Shown here: positions 18,541-28,103 of the stretch, piece by piece | Layout of the letters: each line of letters starts with the position of its first letter | Position numbering within the stretch: position 1 is the stretch's first letter | From: a virus | Virus record (IMG/VR): IMGVR_UViG_3300049847_000494 | Coordinates: 62,001-126,000 of that record | Direction: 5' to 3' (one strand) | Length of the DNA: 64,000 bases | The notes under the pieces: generated by a model | What the model was told of the DNA's origin: nothing | Database searches by the model: none | The model's input: only the letters and a program-made list of their open reading frames with translations | Position numbers and translations under genes: made by a program

Positions 18541-19671
18541 TTATTTAAACTCATCATTATATACTTTTTTGACATATTTTGGATTAGCAAATTCTTGACT
18601 AACCGATTGTGATATTGTAGAACCTACTGATTCTTTTTGAGAACTCGGTGGTAATACGAAATCAATAAATTTATTTTTAGTTTGTTTTTCTGTTGTTGTA
18701 GCTGCCAGAGCATCAGCCTCTGCTTTATCTGCTGCAGCTTGTTCCTGAGCTTCGAATTTTGATTTTTCAAATTGTGCTTTATACAAAGCTTCTTGTTTGT
18801 TTGCTAATTCATCTGTTAGAGATTGTACTTTAGGTGCTGTTACCCTGGTTGTCCAACTACTGATAAGGTCTTCACTACTTGAAAACTTAGGATCTGTAGA
18901 ACTTACACGAAAAGTAGCGTTCCATTCAATAGAAGCTGGTTTAGCTGCTGATTCATTAACTGATATGGTTACACCAGGTTCAAAAAACCCTTTCAAAACT
19001 ATATTAGGATATAACAAAGTTTGATATGTTATAATTACGTGATTAGGTTTACCATTGGATAGTATTTTTTGCTCATCTAATATAGAGAAAAAATCATAAT
19101 AATCAACTAAACCAGGTGGTAACGTTGGTATAGTTTTATTAGCATCAGAAATAGGAATAAGATTACCAGTTTGGAAAGTAAATTCTATAGAGGGGTTGTC
19201 AAAAAAAGTATCTCTGGAGTCGTCACGCCAGTAATGTGATATGTGCCCGCTACGAGACTGTTGAATAGTACCACGTTGGTTAAATTTCCATGTAATACTC
19301 TTAGGACCAGCCCAAAATAACAAAGGAAGTAACTGCCGAGATTTAGTAGTTACTTTATTACCAGCTAGAGCAGCACTAGTTAATGAGGCATCTAACCTAG
19401 AATCTATGTTTGTTTTCTTCTCTTTATCGGTTATATCTGTTCTACTTTGATCAAATTTAGTTTGTCTATATACAGTCGTTATAATCATGGGAGCATAAAC
19501 GTTAGTAGACCTACCGTTTTTGCTAACTGCATTAATCTTATCATTTTGTGTAGCAATATCATCTCTAAGCCTAGAGATATCACCCGTAAGCTTAACAACA
19601 TCATTAGTAAGATCTACTTGTCGTAGCCCTGAGTTTATAGCAGCAGATAATACGGTAGCGGGGTCTGCCAT
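18541..19671 (-). CDS. Virion protein candidate, 376 aa (tail or baseplate)
   Basis: An N-terminal coiled coil (residues about 20-50) precedes a beta-rich core with IEFTFQTGNLIP and HISHYWRDDSRDTFFD. The C-terminal third is Ala/Glu/Lys-rich and helical. The beta core resembles tail/baseplate structural proteins of large phages in composition, but I cannot name the family. It lies at the start of the fibre gene block. A 12-bp perfect hairpin sits just upstream of its ribosome-binding site. Confidence 0.5.
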   Translation of the reverse strand: MADPATVLSAAINSGLRQVDLTNDVVKLTGDISRLRDDIATQNDKINAVSKNGRSTNVYAPMIITTVYRQTKFDQSRTDITDKEKKTNIDSRLDASLTSAALAGNKVTTKSRQLLPLLFWAGPKSITWKFNQRGTIQQSRSGHISHYWRDDSRDTFFDNPSIEFTFQTGNLIPISDANKTIPTLPPGLVDYYDFFSILDEQKILSNGKPNHVIITYQTLLYPNIVLKGFFEPGVTISVNESAAKPASIEWNATFRVSSTDPKFSSSEDLISSWTTRVTAPKVQSLTDELANKQEALYKAQFEKSKFEAQEQAAADKAEADALAATTTEKQTKNKFIDFVLPPSSQKESVGSTISQSVSQEFANPKYVKKVYNDEFK

Positions 19672-19683
19672 GATACCTCTAAT

Positions 19684-19712
19684 ACCAACTTCTAGGTATT
19701 CTAGAAGTTGGT
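19684..19712 (-). promoter_or_regulatory. Perfect 12-bp hairpin before a virion gene
   Basis: ACCAACTTCTAG (19684-19695) pairs perfectly with CTAGAAGTTGGT (19701-19712) across a 5-nt loop. On the minus transcript it ends 12 nt before the start codon at 19671, directly upstream of the AGAGG ribosome-binding site, and follows the stop at 19727. There is no T-run after it, so an RNA-processing, stability or translation-control role is more likely than termination. Confidence 0.7.
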
Positions 19713-19726
19713 GCTAAAAAGTTATA

Positions 19727-20431
19727 TTATTCAGAATCTTCGTAGAATTCAGAATTCTGCTGCCCTCTACGGGTAGCAAACTCTTTCTTAGCGTAGGTCT
19801 CAACTAGACCAGTGGTGTTAGCCACAAGATAAGCGAGATCTGCATCCGTTAGGTCAATAGTTTCTAAATCACTACGAACTTCACGAGCTTTCTTTTCTCG
19901 ACTATTTAAAGCTTCAACAAGAACCTTGACACGAGCTTGTACATCACCGTCATCATCAGACTTTAGAATCTTAACATCATCAAAATCTTCTGAATCTTCA
20001 GGTAAATTGCTTGGCTTATCCCCAGCTACAATTGCTGATCCCTGCTTATGATATAATAGCTCATCATCCTTATTTCCTAGCTCACGCAACTGAGCTATTT
20101 CAGGATTATTGTACTCTTGTCGAGAAAATGCTCGGTGCACATCCTCTGCTGCATGAGGATTATTTTCATAGTATACTTGAGCTTCTGTAGTAGAAACAAG
20201 CTGAATGACCTTTTTGTTTATAAGGTCACGTAAAGCTGTACTATGACGTAGTGTTTCGGGTGTTACGCGATCAGAAATACAAACAGGATGATTGATAGGA
20301 GGCAAAATCAGTTTGACAACTTGACCTGACCTATCTGTCATAGCTAATACAATTTGTCCACGTGGCTTATGGATATTCTTGACCCAAACAGGCTTATTCT
20401 CATCAAGAATTTGATCGATATGCTTAATCAT
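19727..20431 (-). CDS. Hypothetical protein, 234 aa
   Basis: The protein has an N-terminal domain with NIHKPRGQIVLAMTDRSG and a second segment PINHPVCISDRVTPETLRHS. A central acidic linker (EDSEDFDDVKILKSDDDGD) and a helical C-terminus follow. I chose the ATG at 20431 because AAGGAG lies just upstream; a longer reading to 20470 overlaps the small upstream ORF. Resembles large-phage virion-associated proteins in layout, but no family is assigned. Confidence 0.55.
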   Translation of the reverse strand: MIKHIDQILDENKPVWVKNIHKPRGQIVLAMTDRSGQVVKLILPPINHPVCISDRVTPETLRHSTALRDLINKKVIQLVSTTEAQVYYENNPHAAEDVHRAFSRQEYNNPEIAQLRELGNKDDELLYHKQGSAIVAGDKPSNLPEDSEDFDDVKILKSDDDGDVQARVKVLVEALNSREKKAREVRSDLETIDLTDADLAYLVANTTGLVETYAKKEFATRRGQQNSEFYEDSE

Positions 20432-20552
20432 TATTAGACTCCTTAATTTCTTTTTTAAGATCTGCATCATCAGATTCTTCTAGATCCTTCTTTTTAGGAA
20501 GGCTAGATTCTTCTAACTTATCAGAAGGTACGACTACACCATATTTAATCAT
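20424..20552 (-). CDS. Small acidic ORF, 42 aa
   Basis: This ORF starts at ATG 20552 with MIKYGVVVPSDKLEESS and ends with a Lys/Asp/Glu-rich tail, sharing codon character with its neighbour. Its last 8 bases overlap the start of the 234-aa gene, suggesting coupled translation. Shine-Dalgarno is weak. The N-terminal MIKYGVVVPSDK looks like a genuine strand rather than noise. Function unknown. Confidence 0.45.
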   Translation of the reverse strand: MIKYGVVVPSDKLEESSLPKKKDLEESDDADLKKEIKESNND

Positions 20553-20631
20553 TTTATCTACCAACTAACTTTTACATGTTTTATGTAGCTAAAGACTTAG
20601 CTAATAACTAAATAAGGAGTATTCCCTGAAA

Positions 20632-21123
20632 TTAGGAAGTTTTAGCTTTTAAAAATCGATACAAAGAAATAGGTGTAACCGCTGAAGGATCTAAGGTGTC
20701 TGCTTTGGGATAGTTAATAAATTGTAATAAACGAACTAAAGCTTCTGAGCAAAACATAGCTTTAGTATTAAAGGGATTACGCCATTTAAGTTTAAACAGA
20801 TGACCAAACAATACAACTAAAACACCAACTACACCCAAATAATCGTAACGCCGTCCAAGCCATGATATTGCTTTACGCAAAGCTACAGCCTCAATTTGAG
20901 GTAGAGGGACAATATAAACAATTTCATGCTTTTTTGCAAAAGCTTCTAGTGAGATCAGGTGAAAACCAGCAGGTACAGCTTCTAAGATCATATCTGTATC
21001 TAAAAAAGAATTCTTTATAATAAAGAAAGTATGACTGACATTACTCCGAGTAAAAAACCGTATTAGTTTGGAACCAATACTACGACTTTTAGAAAAGCCG
21101 ATACTTACAGCTGTAGTGGTCAT
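20632..21123 (-). CDS. Permuted NlpC/P60 (YiiX-like) papain-fold protein
   Basis: This is a 163-aa protein in the chosen reading. The catalytic order His first (VSHTFF, His31) and Cys later (MFCSEAL, Cys125) is the hallmark of circularly permuted NlpC/P60 proteins of the YiiX/YebB group. Conserved flanks include LEAVPAGFHL, RRYDYLGV and DPSAVTPISLYRFL. Such proteins act as thiol hydrolases or acyltransferases on lipids or cell-wall peptides. ATG at 21123 was chosen because GGAGG lies upstream and the start overlaps the previous stop as TAATG; the ORF opens four codons earlier. Next to a membrane protein, a role in lysis or the envelope is possible. Confidence 0.65.
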   Translation of the reverse strand: MTTTAVSIGFSKSRSIGSKLIRFFTRSNVSHTFFIIKNSFLDTDMILEAVPAGFHLISLEAFAKKHEIVYIVPLPQIEAVALRKAISWLGRRYDYLGVVGVLVVLFGHLFKLKWRNPFNTKAMFCSEALVRLLQFINYPKADTLDPSAVTPISLYRFLKAKTS

Positions 21124-21428
21124 TAGTTCCTCCAATGATCAAGTGCATACCAAATGAACAGTAATCCAACAACACACGTTAAAGGATCGCTAATCCAAGC
21201 ATTAAGCCAGGATTCTGGGGTAAGCCAAACATCAGGTTTACGTGGTTCCATGATACGCTCAAAAACTTCCCATACAAAAGCTACACCTAAGCAGGCACCC
21301 ATAGAAATCCAACGATTCCAATGGAAAGACCAAGAAATAGAGCCCATGTAAATCCAAAAACTAACATGAACTATCGTCCAGACATCTAAAAAAGTTCTAC
21401 CTGTTTTTATTGGATATAACCACTCCAT
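21123..21428 (-). CDS. Small membrane protein, VanZ-like motif, 101 aa
   Basis: The protein has about three hydrophobic segments (VWTIVHVSFWIYMGSISWS, WISMGACLGVAFVWEVFE, LTCVVGLLFIWYALDHW). A motif WEVFERIMEP...ESWLNAWISDPL resembles VanZ/DUF-type membrane proteins. The ATG at 21428 has GGAGG three bases upstream and leaves the preceding gene almost free of overlap. It is coupled to the YiiX-like gene by TAATG. The pair may act at the host membrane. Exact family is uncertain. Confidence 0.55.
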   Translation of the reverse strand: MEWLYPIKTGRTFLDVWTIVHVSFWIYMGSISWSFHWNRWISMGACLGVAFVWEVFERIMEPRKPDVWLTPESWLNAWISDPLTCVVGLLFIWYALDHWRN

Positions 21429-21450
21429 ATTACCTCCAAAGCTACTAAAC

Positions 21451-22629
21451 TTAAGACTCTGGTTCTGACTTACAATAAAAAGCTGCTGTAGCCATCCAAC
21501 CACCAAAAACACAATCGTGTTCTAAGAACACTCGGATCTCCATACCCTTGGATGAAAATAAAGAAATACTTGTAAGATAATCCCAATCAAATACTGTAAC
21601 AGCTTGTTGTTGAGACCTCCAATTACTAGGAGATCCCATAGCAGGATAAGCTACGTAAGACCTAAAAGCATCATTTTGAAAATCACTAAGAGCTTTATAA
21701 GCTACACGTTGTAGTCGAATTTTATAACCAATACCATAAGGTATGCCATAGGCTGTCATTTGAGCTGACGTAAGGAAAAAATCGGCAATACCCCATACTT
21801 CAAAAATAACAGAGTCATTAACTTCTACATCTAGAGAAAATTGACATTCAGCTATTTCAAGACAAAGTTTTTTACCTGTAGCTGGTGCTATTGTAAAGCG
21901 ACTAGCTGTACCATTAGCTAATGCCAAGTTAACCCAGTGGTATGTAACATTAACTTGATCTGTCGCAGTTAACGCAGAAAGAAATGTTATTTCACCAGTA
22001 TCATAATTTACTGTAAAATCTCCACCAGTACCAAAATGAGGATCTTGTTCGACTTTGTTTACAGCAGATCCGCCTTGCGGTGTTACAGTAACATGAACGC
22101 GATAATCATGTCCTTGCGCATCTACTAAGTTATCTTCCCCTGTAATTCTACCATGATAAGTATCTATGAGGGGACTATGAGCTAATTTATAAATCGTATG
22201 TGATCCTAAATCTGTCGCTACCTCATTTGAAACATATGTAGATTTGGGATACCAGGTAGTAGGATCAGTGTAATCACAAGAAAAAAAGTTTATACGATCC
22301 CCACTTGTCTTTTCATTAGCAATACGTAGTTTTCCATCATCGGTTAACTTATGAAGAGGCTCATTAAACTTTGATTTATAATAGGTTTCAAAATCTGCCT
22401 TATCCGTATTATTTTGTGATTGACTATATTCATTTTCCAAGGTATAAGGTATAACATCTTTCCAGATCGTACAAAGATGGACTTCTGTTGCATCGTAAAA
22501 CCAAACAGTATATACTATACCATCATCATCGTACTGCGGAATAGCTTTCCGTGATATAAGAGCAGATTTCCAAGCTACCCATCGATAAAACCGTTGTGTT
22601 AAATTAGATCCAAATATAACATTTGGCAT
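21451..22629 (-). CDS. Virion protein candidate, 392 aa
   Basis: The sequence contains DFTVNYDTGEITFLSAL and VNVTYHWVNLAL, a strand pattern found in phage fibre and adsorption-apparatus proteins (Tyr-Asp-Thr-Gly-Glu-Ile repeat-like). It is beta-rich throughout with few charged helices. It follows the large fibre gene by 11 bp and is probably part of the same tail-tip structure. Function is inferred from composition and position. Confidence 0.5.
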   Translation of the reverse strand: MPNVIFGSNLTQRFYRWVAWKSALISRKAIPQYDDDGIVYTVWFYDATEVHLCTIWKDVIPYTLENEYSQSQNNTDKADFETYYKSKFNEPLHKLTDDGKLRIANEKTSGDRINFFSCDYTDPTTWYPKSTYVSNEVATDLGSHTIYKLAHSPLIDTYHGRITGEDNLVDAQGHDYRVHVTVTPQGGSAVNKVEQDPHFGTGGDFTVNYDTGEITFLSALTATDQVNVTYHWVNLALANGTASRFTIAPATGKKLCLEIAECQFSLDVEVNDSVIFEVWGIADFFLTSAQMTAYGIPYGIGYKIRLQRVAYKALSDFQNDAFRSYVAYPAMGSPSNWRSQQQAVTVFDWDYLTSISLFSSKGMEIRVFLEHDCVFGGWMATAAFYCKSEPES

Positions 22630-22640
22630 ATATCTATCCT

Positions 22641-25600
22641 TTATGCATCATAACTATCAAAAGATCCTGTATAAGTAATGCTAGTTGCACTAGATGTAGT
22701 TACATACATTACTATACGTGCTGGACCCGTTACTTGAACTACCGATCCGTAGTTCCGAGGTAGCGAGTTTACAGCACCAGATATTCGGATAAAGTCCGAT
22801 ATTTGTACTTCACCAGAATTAGCTACTATATTTTTTCTCTTTAGTACAGCAACACTCGTTCCACCTGAAACCGTAGAATTGTTACCGTGAAACACGCTAG
22901 TTACGTTACCTGTTTTACCTGATTGTATATAATGATGAGCCCAAAATGTTCTATTATCGGTAGCGGCTATGGTCCCTACCAAAGTTCCACCACCTGCTGC
23001 CCCTGTGAATAGGGATATAATGCCAGCATTAGCACCCCCTGTGCCCCATGTTAATCCTTCTATTTTATCTATGAAACATTTAGTAGTAGTCACTAAGTTC
23101 ACAGGTGTTGTACCATTTAAAGTTACATCTTCTGTACCAACTGTGGCACCTGTGGAATCCATCCAAGTTATGCGTAAACTACGCATACCAGTACCAGCAG
23201 CAGCATCAGCCGCGTTATTTGATGAAACGGACCCAGTAAAGTTTGTAGTTTGTTCTGTATATGCTGTACGTCGAATAGCAGCAGTAGTAACCGAGCTAAG
23301 AGCCACATCACCCATAGATAAGAGAGGCGTTGAATTAAGTGGAGAAGTAGTTGTGGGGATCGCAGGTTGATTTGGTGATAGAACAACAACTAAAGCACGA
23401 TCACCTACAACAGGCGCTGTAGAAGCAGCTTTAACAGCAACAGGACCAGTTGTACCGTCTGATATTTGATAAAATATAGCTCTACTTACAGCATCACCTG
23501 TAGGCATAGCATTAGTACCGTCCGTTACACGGACGGGCCAATTTCCAGAAAGAGCTGCAGCAGTGCCTTGGTTAGCTGTTACTGTACCATCAACAGTAAG
23601 TGACCCGCCATTATCAGTAACCGGTATAGCTGTTTGGTTACTAGCAATAACAACAGGAGATGAAGCTGCCATGGTAGCTTGACCTGCAGCTAATGTCTTG
23701 GTATTAATTGCAGTTAAGGTTGTTTCGGTAGCAGCTCCAGTAGGTAAGGGTAAGGAAGCTGCACTTACTGGTTGAGTTACACTTGAGCCATCAACTCGTA
23801 AATTACCAGTAGTAGTTAGCGATAAAAAGTTTAGTTGCCCTGTAGTATATGAAGGGGCTGCTGTCGTTACAGATCCTCCTATAGACGTTGCTTGAGCTGG
23901 TGGTGCAGAACCTGTTGCACTAACGCTAGGGTTGCTAGCAACAATTGGGTTATTAGGGCTAATAGCTACTACTAAAGCAGGGTCAGCAGCAACAGCAGCT
24001 GTACTTGCTGCTTTTACAGCTACTAAGGTAGTACCATCTGTAATACGAGTTCGCTGATTATTACCAGTTAGGGTTGCATCAAGGGCTAAACCATTAGTAG
24101 TACCAATGTTAGCTGTTACTGTACCAGTTATAGGTTGAGTAGTAGTACCTGTAGGATCAATTCTTAGTGGATCTGTTGATGTACCTGCTTCGACAGTACC
24201 ACCAGAAGCAGATTTTCTTATTATAGCTCCAAGTACATACTGAGTACCAGCACCCGTATCACCGTCAAATACTCGAATACTTCGTAAGTTAGTACCATCA
24301 GATCCACCAATCTGGGTCGAGGATCCTGGTATTGCTACGTTGTTAGTACTTACTGACGGGTTAGTTGCGGTTAAGCTACTATTAGGGCTAATAGCTACTA
24401 CAAGCGCTGGGTCGGTAGCTACGGGGGCAGTAGAAGCAGCTTTAACAGCAGCTGTATTCGTACCATCGTTTAACTTTGTTGTTTGGTTACCTATAATTGT
24501 TTGATTTGCAGAAGTTGCAGCACCTGTAGGTAAAGGTAAAGAAGCTGCTGACACTGGTTGTGTTGTTGTCCCTGTAGGATCAATTCTTAATGGATCAGCA
24601 GATGTACCCGCTTCTACAGTACCGCCTGAAGCTGACTTCCTTAATATTGCACCAAGTACATACTGTGTACCAGCACCCGTATCTCCATCAAATACTCGAA
24701 TACTTTGAAGGTTGGTACCATCAGATCCCCCTATTTGTGTAGAGGATCCAGGTATAGCAGAGTTATTAGTGCTTACAGAAGGGTTAGTTGCTGTTATACT
24801 GCTATTAGGGCTAATAGCTACTACAAGAGCAGGATCGGCTGCTACAGCTGCGGTGCTTGCGGCTTTAACAGCAGCCGTATTGGTACCATCAGTTACCCTG
24901 GTAGTTTGGGTACCACCCGTTAGAGTAGCGTTAAGAGCCAAACCATTAGTTGTCCCAATATTAGCAGTGACGGTAAATGAGCTTTGATCTGAAGCTATTA
25001 CTACTGGGGTACTGTTAGCCATGGTCTTTTGACCAAGAGTATTAATTCTACTTGTAAAGGTAGAATCTGCTAATCTGGAAGCTAAAGTTGTCTCAGTAGC
25101 TGCACCTGTAGGTAAGGGTAGAGAAGCTGCACTTATTGGTTGTGTAGTAGTTCCTGTAGGATCAATTCTTAGTGGATCAGCTGATGTACCAGCTTCGACT
25201 GTACCACCAGAAGCTGACTTCCTTAGTATTGCACCAAGTACATATTGGGTACCAGCCCCTGTATCCCCATCAAATACTCGGATACTTTGTAGGTTCGTAC
25301 CATCAGATCCACCCATTTGGGTAGATGATCCAGGTATTGTAGAGTTATTAGTACTTACTGAGGGATTGGTTGCTGTTACTGTACCAGATATAGGAACGGT
25401 TTGACCACCAGAGACTCCTTGAATGCTGACTACACCACCAGATGGTGTACCTGCTGTACCTAACCCTACGATTGTAGCATTTAGGTTTGAAGCTGTTGCT
25501 TGAGTTACCGCATTTGTCCAAGTACCAGATTGAGTAACAGCTACCGTATTATTAGGGCTTATAGCTACTACAAGAGCAGGATCAGTAGCTACAGCTGCTG

Positions 25601-28103
25601 TTGAAGCTGCTTTAACTGCAGCATTATTAGTACCATCAGTTATTTTAGATCTTTGAGTTCCACCCGTTAAAGTAGCATCTAAGGCTAACCCATTAGTGGT
25701 ACCAATGTTAGCTGTAACAGTACCTGAAATTGGCTGTGTAACACCAGACCCATCTACTTTCAAGGCTACCATACTGGCTATACCTTGAATAGTAATAACG
25801 TCAGTAGATGCTGTTCCTGCCGTACCTAATGCAGGTTGTTTTGCTGATGTAGAAGCACCTGCAGGTAGAGGTAAGGAAGAAGCCGATATAGCTATTGTAC
25901 TCTGATCTGAAGCTATTACTATGGGAGTACTATTAGCCATGGTCTTTTGACCAAGGGTATTAATCCTTCCAGTAAATGTAGAATCAGCTAACCTGGAAGC
26001 TAAGGTTGTCTCTGTAGCCGCACCTGTAGGTAAAGGTAAGGATGAAGCTGTTATAGCTACTGAGTTATTAGGGCTTATAGATACTACAAGAGCAGGATCA
26101 GTAGCTGCCGCTGCTGTTGAAGCTGCTTTAACTGCAGCGTTGTTAGTACCATCCGTTATTTTACTACGCTGCGTACCACCTGTTAAAGTTGCATCTAAAG
26201 CTAGACCATTAGTTGTACCAATATTAGCTGTTACTATACCAGTTACAGGTTGAGTAGTAGTACCTGTAGGATCAATTCTTAGCGGATCTGCCGATGTACC
26301 AGCTTCTACTGTACCACCAGAAGCTGACTTTCTTAGTATCGCTCCTAATACATACTGGGTACCAGCCCCAGTATCACCATCAAATACTCGGATACTTTGA
26401 AGGTTAGTACCATCAGATCCACCGATTTGTGTGGATGAGCCTGGTATAGCAGAGTTATTGCTGCCTACTGATGGGTTAGTTGCAGTTACAGTACCCGTTA
26501 CCGTAATAGCAGACTGATCGCTAGAGATAACTACGGGGGTACTATTAGCCATGGTCTTTTGACCAAGGGTATTAATCCTTCCAGTAAATGTAGAATCAGC
26601 TAACCTGGAAGCTAAGGTTGTCTCTGTAGCCGCACCTGTAGGTAAAGGTAAGGATGAAGCTGTTATAGCTACTGAGTTATTTGGACTAATAGCTACTACA
26701 AGAGCAGAGTCACCTGCTACAGCAGCGGTAGAAGCTGCTTTAACAACGGCTGTATTTGTCCCATCTGTAATCTTTTCAAAAATAGCCCTACCAACTGTAT
26801 CACCAGTCGGCATGGTATTAGTACCGTCCGTTACACGAACAGTCCAATAACCTGATAAAGCTGCGGCTGTCCCTTGAGCAGCAGTTACAACATCTGAACT
26901 TGTAAGGGCACGTATAGCAGTAGGATCTTTAGCTACACCACCGTGATATATTTGAATATCAAGAGCTTGATGGTCAGCTCCTTCAGCAGTACTGGTTACA
27001 TCAGCTGCTGTTGTTGCACCTTTAGCTCCACCACGGACTATAGATTTTTGTGTACCTCCTGTTAAAGTAACATCAAGAGCTAAGCCGTTAGTTGTACCAA
27101 TATTAGCTGTAACTGTACCATCTACTGTTAAACTACCGCCATTATCGGTAACCGGGATAGCTGTTTGGTTGCTTGCTATAACTACAGGATAAGATGCTGC
27201 CATGGTGGCTTGACCAGCAGCTAATGTCTTGGTATTAATTGCAGATAGTGTGGTCTCTGTAGCTGCACCTGTAGGTAGAGGTAAGCTTGAAGCTGATATA
27301 GCTACTGTATTATTAGGTGATATAGCTACAACTAACGCCTGATCTCCTGCTACAGCTGCTGTTGATGTTGCTTTAACAGTAACGGTATTAGTACCATCAG
27401 TGATTCTGGAAGTTTGAGTACCTCCAGTTAAGGTAGCATTAAGAGCTAAACCATTAGTTGTACCGATATTAGCAGTAATAGTACCGTCTACAGTTAAGCT
27501 ACCACCCCCATCACTTACAGGTTGAATAGTAGTACCTGTTGGATCTATTCTGAGTGGATCAGCTGATGTACCAGCTTCTACGGTACCACCAGAAGCTGAC
27601 TTCCTTAATATAGCCCCCAGTACATACTGAGTACCCGCACCGGTATCACCATCAAATACCCGAATACTTTGTAGATTGGTACCATCAGATCCACCGATTT
27701 GTGTAGAAGACCCTGGTATAGTAGAATTATTAGTACCTATTGATGGACTTGTCGTATTTACGCTACTATTTGGACTAATAGTGACTACAAGAGCAGTGTC
27801 CCCAGCTACAGGTGCAGTACTGGCAGCTTTGACAGTAATTGTATTAGTACCATCCGTAATTCTGGTAGTTTGCGTACCACCAGTCAATGTAGCATTAAGA
27901 GCTAAACCATTAGTTGTACCAATATTAGCTGTAAGTGTACCATCAATAGTGATTGAACCACCACCATCACTTATAGGAACAAGTGATTGATCAGTAGCTA
28001 TGACAACAGGAAGAGAAGCTGTTGCTGTGCTTTGCCCCAAGGGGATGGGATTACCATCAGCATCAGATATAGTAACAGGTTGGAATGTGGTTCCTATTGA
28101 CAT
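22641..28103 (-). CDS. Giant repetitive tail-fibre-like protein, 1820 aa
   Basis: Most of the protein is imperfect repeats built from a few modules: TVTANIGTTNGLALDATLTG, ITDGTNTAAVKAASTA, DPALVVAISPNN, SLPLPTGAATETTL and SADPLRIDPTGTTTQP. They recur in mosaic order, implying a long fibrous trimer. The C-terminal 230 residues differ (QTTNFTGSVSSNNAADAAAG, then ISLFTGAAGGGTLVG) and resemble a globular tip. It is by far the longest gene and sits among other fibre genes. Two exact 143-bp segments show recent internal recombination. Receptor-binding or tail-fibre shaft function is inference. Confidence 0.65.
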   Translation of the reverse strand: MSIGTTFQPVTISDADGNPIPLGQSTATASLPVVIATDQSLVPISDGGGSITIDGTLTANIGTTNGLALNATLTGGTQTTRITDGTNTITVKAASTAPVAGDTALVVTISPNSSVNTTSPSIGTNNSTIPGSSTQIGGSDGTNLQSIRVFDGDTGAGTQYVLGAILRKSASGGTVEAGTSADPLRIDPTGTTIQPVSDGGGSLTVDGTITANIGTTNGLALNATLTGGTQTSRITDGTNTVTVKATSTAAVAGDQALVVAISPNNTVAISASSLPLPTGAATETTLSAINTKTLAAGQATMAASYPVVIASNQTAIPVTDNGGSLTVDGTVTANIGTTNGLALDVTLTGGTQKSIVRGGAKGATTAADVTSTAEGADHQALDIQIYHGGVAKDPTAIRALTSSDVVTAAQGTAAALSGYWTVRVTDGTNTMPTGDTVGRAIFEKITDGTNTAVVKAASTAAVAGDSALVVAISPNNSVAITASSLPLPTGAATETTLASRLADSTFTGRINTLGQKTMANSTPVVISSDQSAITVTGTVTATNPSVGSNNSAIPGSSTQIGGSDGTNLQSIRVFDGDTGAGTQYVLGAILRKSASGGTVEAGTSADPLRIDPTGTTTQPVTGIVTANIGTTNGLALDATLTGGTQRSKITDGTNNAAVKAASTAAAATDPALVVSISPNNSVAITASSLPLPTGAATETTLASRLADSTFTGRINTLGQKTMANSTPIVIASDQSTIAISASSLPLPAGASTSAKQPALGTAGTASTDVITIQGIASMVALKVDGSGVTQPISGTVTANIGTTNGLALDATLTGGTQRSKITDGTNNAAVKAASTAAVATDPALVVAISPNNTVAVTQSGTWTNAVTQATASNLNATIVGLGTAGTPSGGVVSIQGVSGGQTVPISGTVTATNPSVSTNNSTIPGSSTQMGGSDGTNLQSIRVFDGDTGAGTQYVLGAILRKSASGGTVEAGTSADPLRIDPTGTTTQPISAASLPLPTGAATETTLASRLADSTFTSRINTLGQKTMANSTPVVIASDQSSFTVTANIGTTNGLALNATLTGGTQTTRVTDGTNTAAVKAASTAAVAADPALVVAISPNSSITATNPSVSTNNSAIPGSSTQIGGSDGTNLQSIRVFDGDTGAGTQYVLGAILRKSASGGTVEAGTSADPLRIDPTGTTTQPVSAASLPLPTGAATSANQTIIGNQTTKLNDGTNTAAVKAASTAPVATDPALVVAISPNSSLTATNPSVSTNNVAIPGSSTQIGGSDGTNLRSIRVFDGDTGAGTQYVLGAIIRKSASGGTVEAGTSTDPLRIDPTGTTTQPITGTVTANIGTTNGLALDATLTGNNQRTRITDGTTLVAVKAASTAAVAADPALVVAISPNNPIVASNPSVSATGSAPPAQATSIGGSVTTAAPSYTTGQLNFLSLTTTGNLRVDGSSVTQPVSAASLPLPTGAATETTLTAINTKTLAAGQATMAASSPVVIASNQTAIPVTDNGGSLTVDGTVTANQGTAAALSGNWPVRVTDGTNAMPTGDAVSRAIFYQISDGTTGPVAVKAASTAPVVGDRALVVVLSPNQPAIPTTTSPLNSTPLLSMGDVALSSVTTAAIRRTAYTEQTTNFTGSVSSNNAADAAAGTGMRSLRITWMDSTGATVGTEDVTLNGTTPVNLVTTTKCFIDKIEGLTWGTGGANAGIISLFTGAAGGGTLVGTIAATDNRTFWAHHYIQSGKTGNVTSVFHGNNSTVSGGTSVAVLKRKNIVANSGEVQISDFIRISGAVNSLPRNYGSVVQVTGPARIVMYVTTSSATSITYTGSFDSYDA
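25927..26069. repeat. 143-bp exact direct repeat, copy 1
   Basis: These 143 bases are identical to 26539-26681, with a 612-bp period (204 codons, in frame). They lie inside the giant fibre gene and encode the LPLPTGAATETTL-NTLGQKTMANSTP module. The rest of the period differs at many positions, so identity is likely maintained by conversion or a recent duplication. Confidence 0.9.
26539..26681. repeat. 143-bp exact direct repeat, copy 2
   Basis: Second copy, identical base for base to 25927-26069. Unequal exchange between the copies would remove or add 204 codons without a frameshift, changing fibre length. Confidence 0.9.

Noticed and set aside
22969-27990. Several plus-strand ORFs under the giant fibre gene
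   Set aside because: They repeat the antisense of the fibre modules (VPSDPPICVEDPG); caused by repeat composition.
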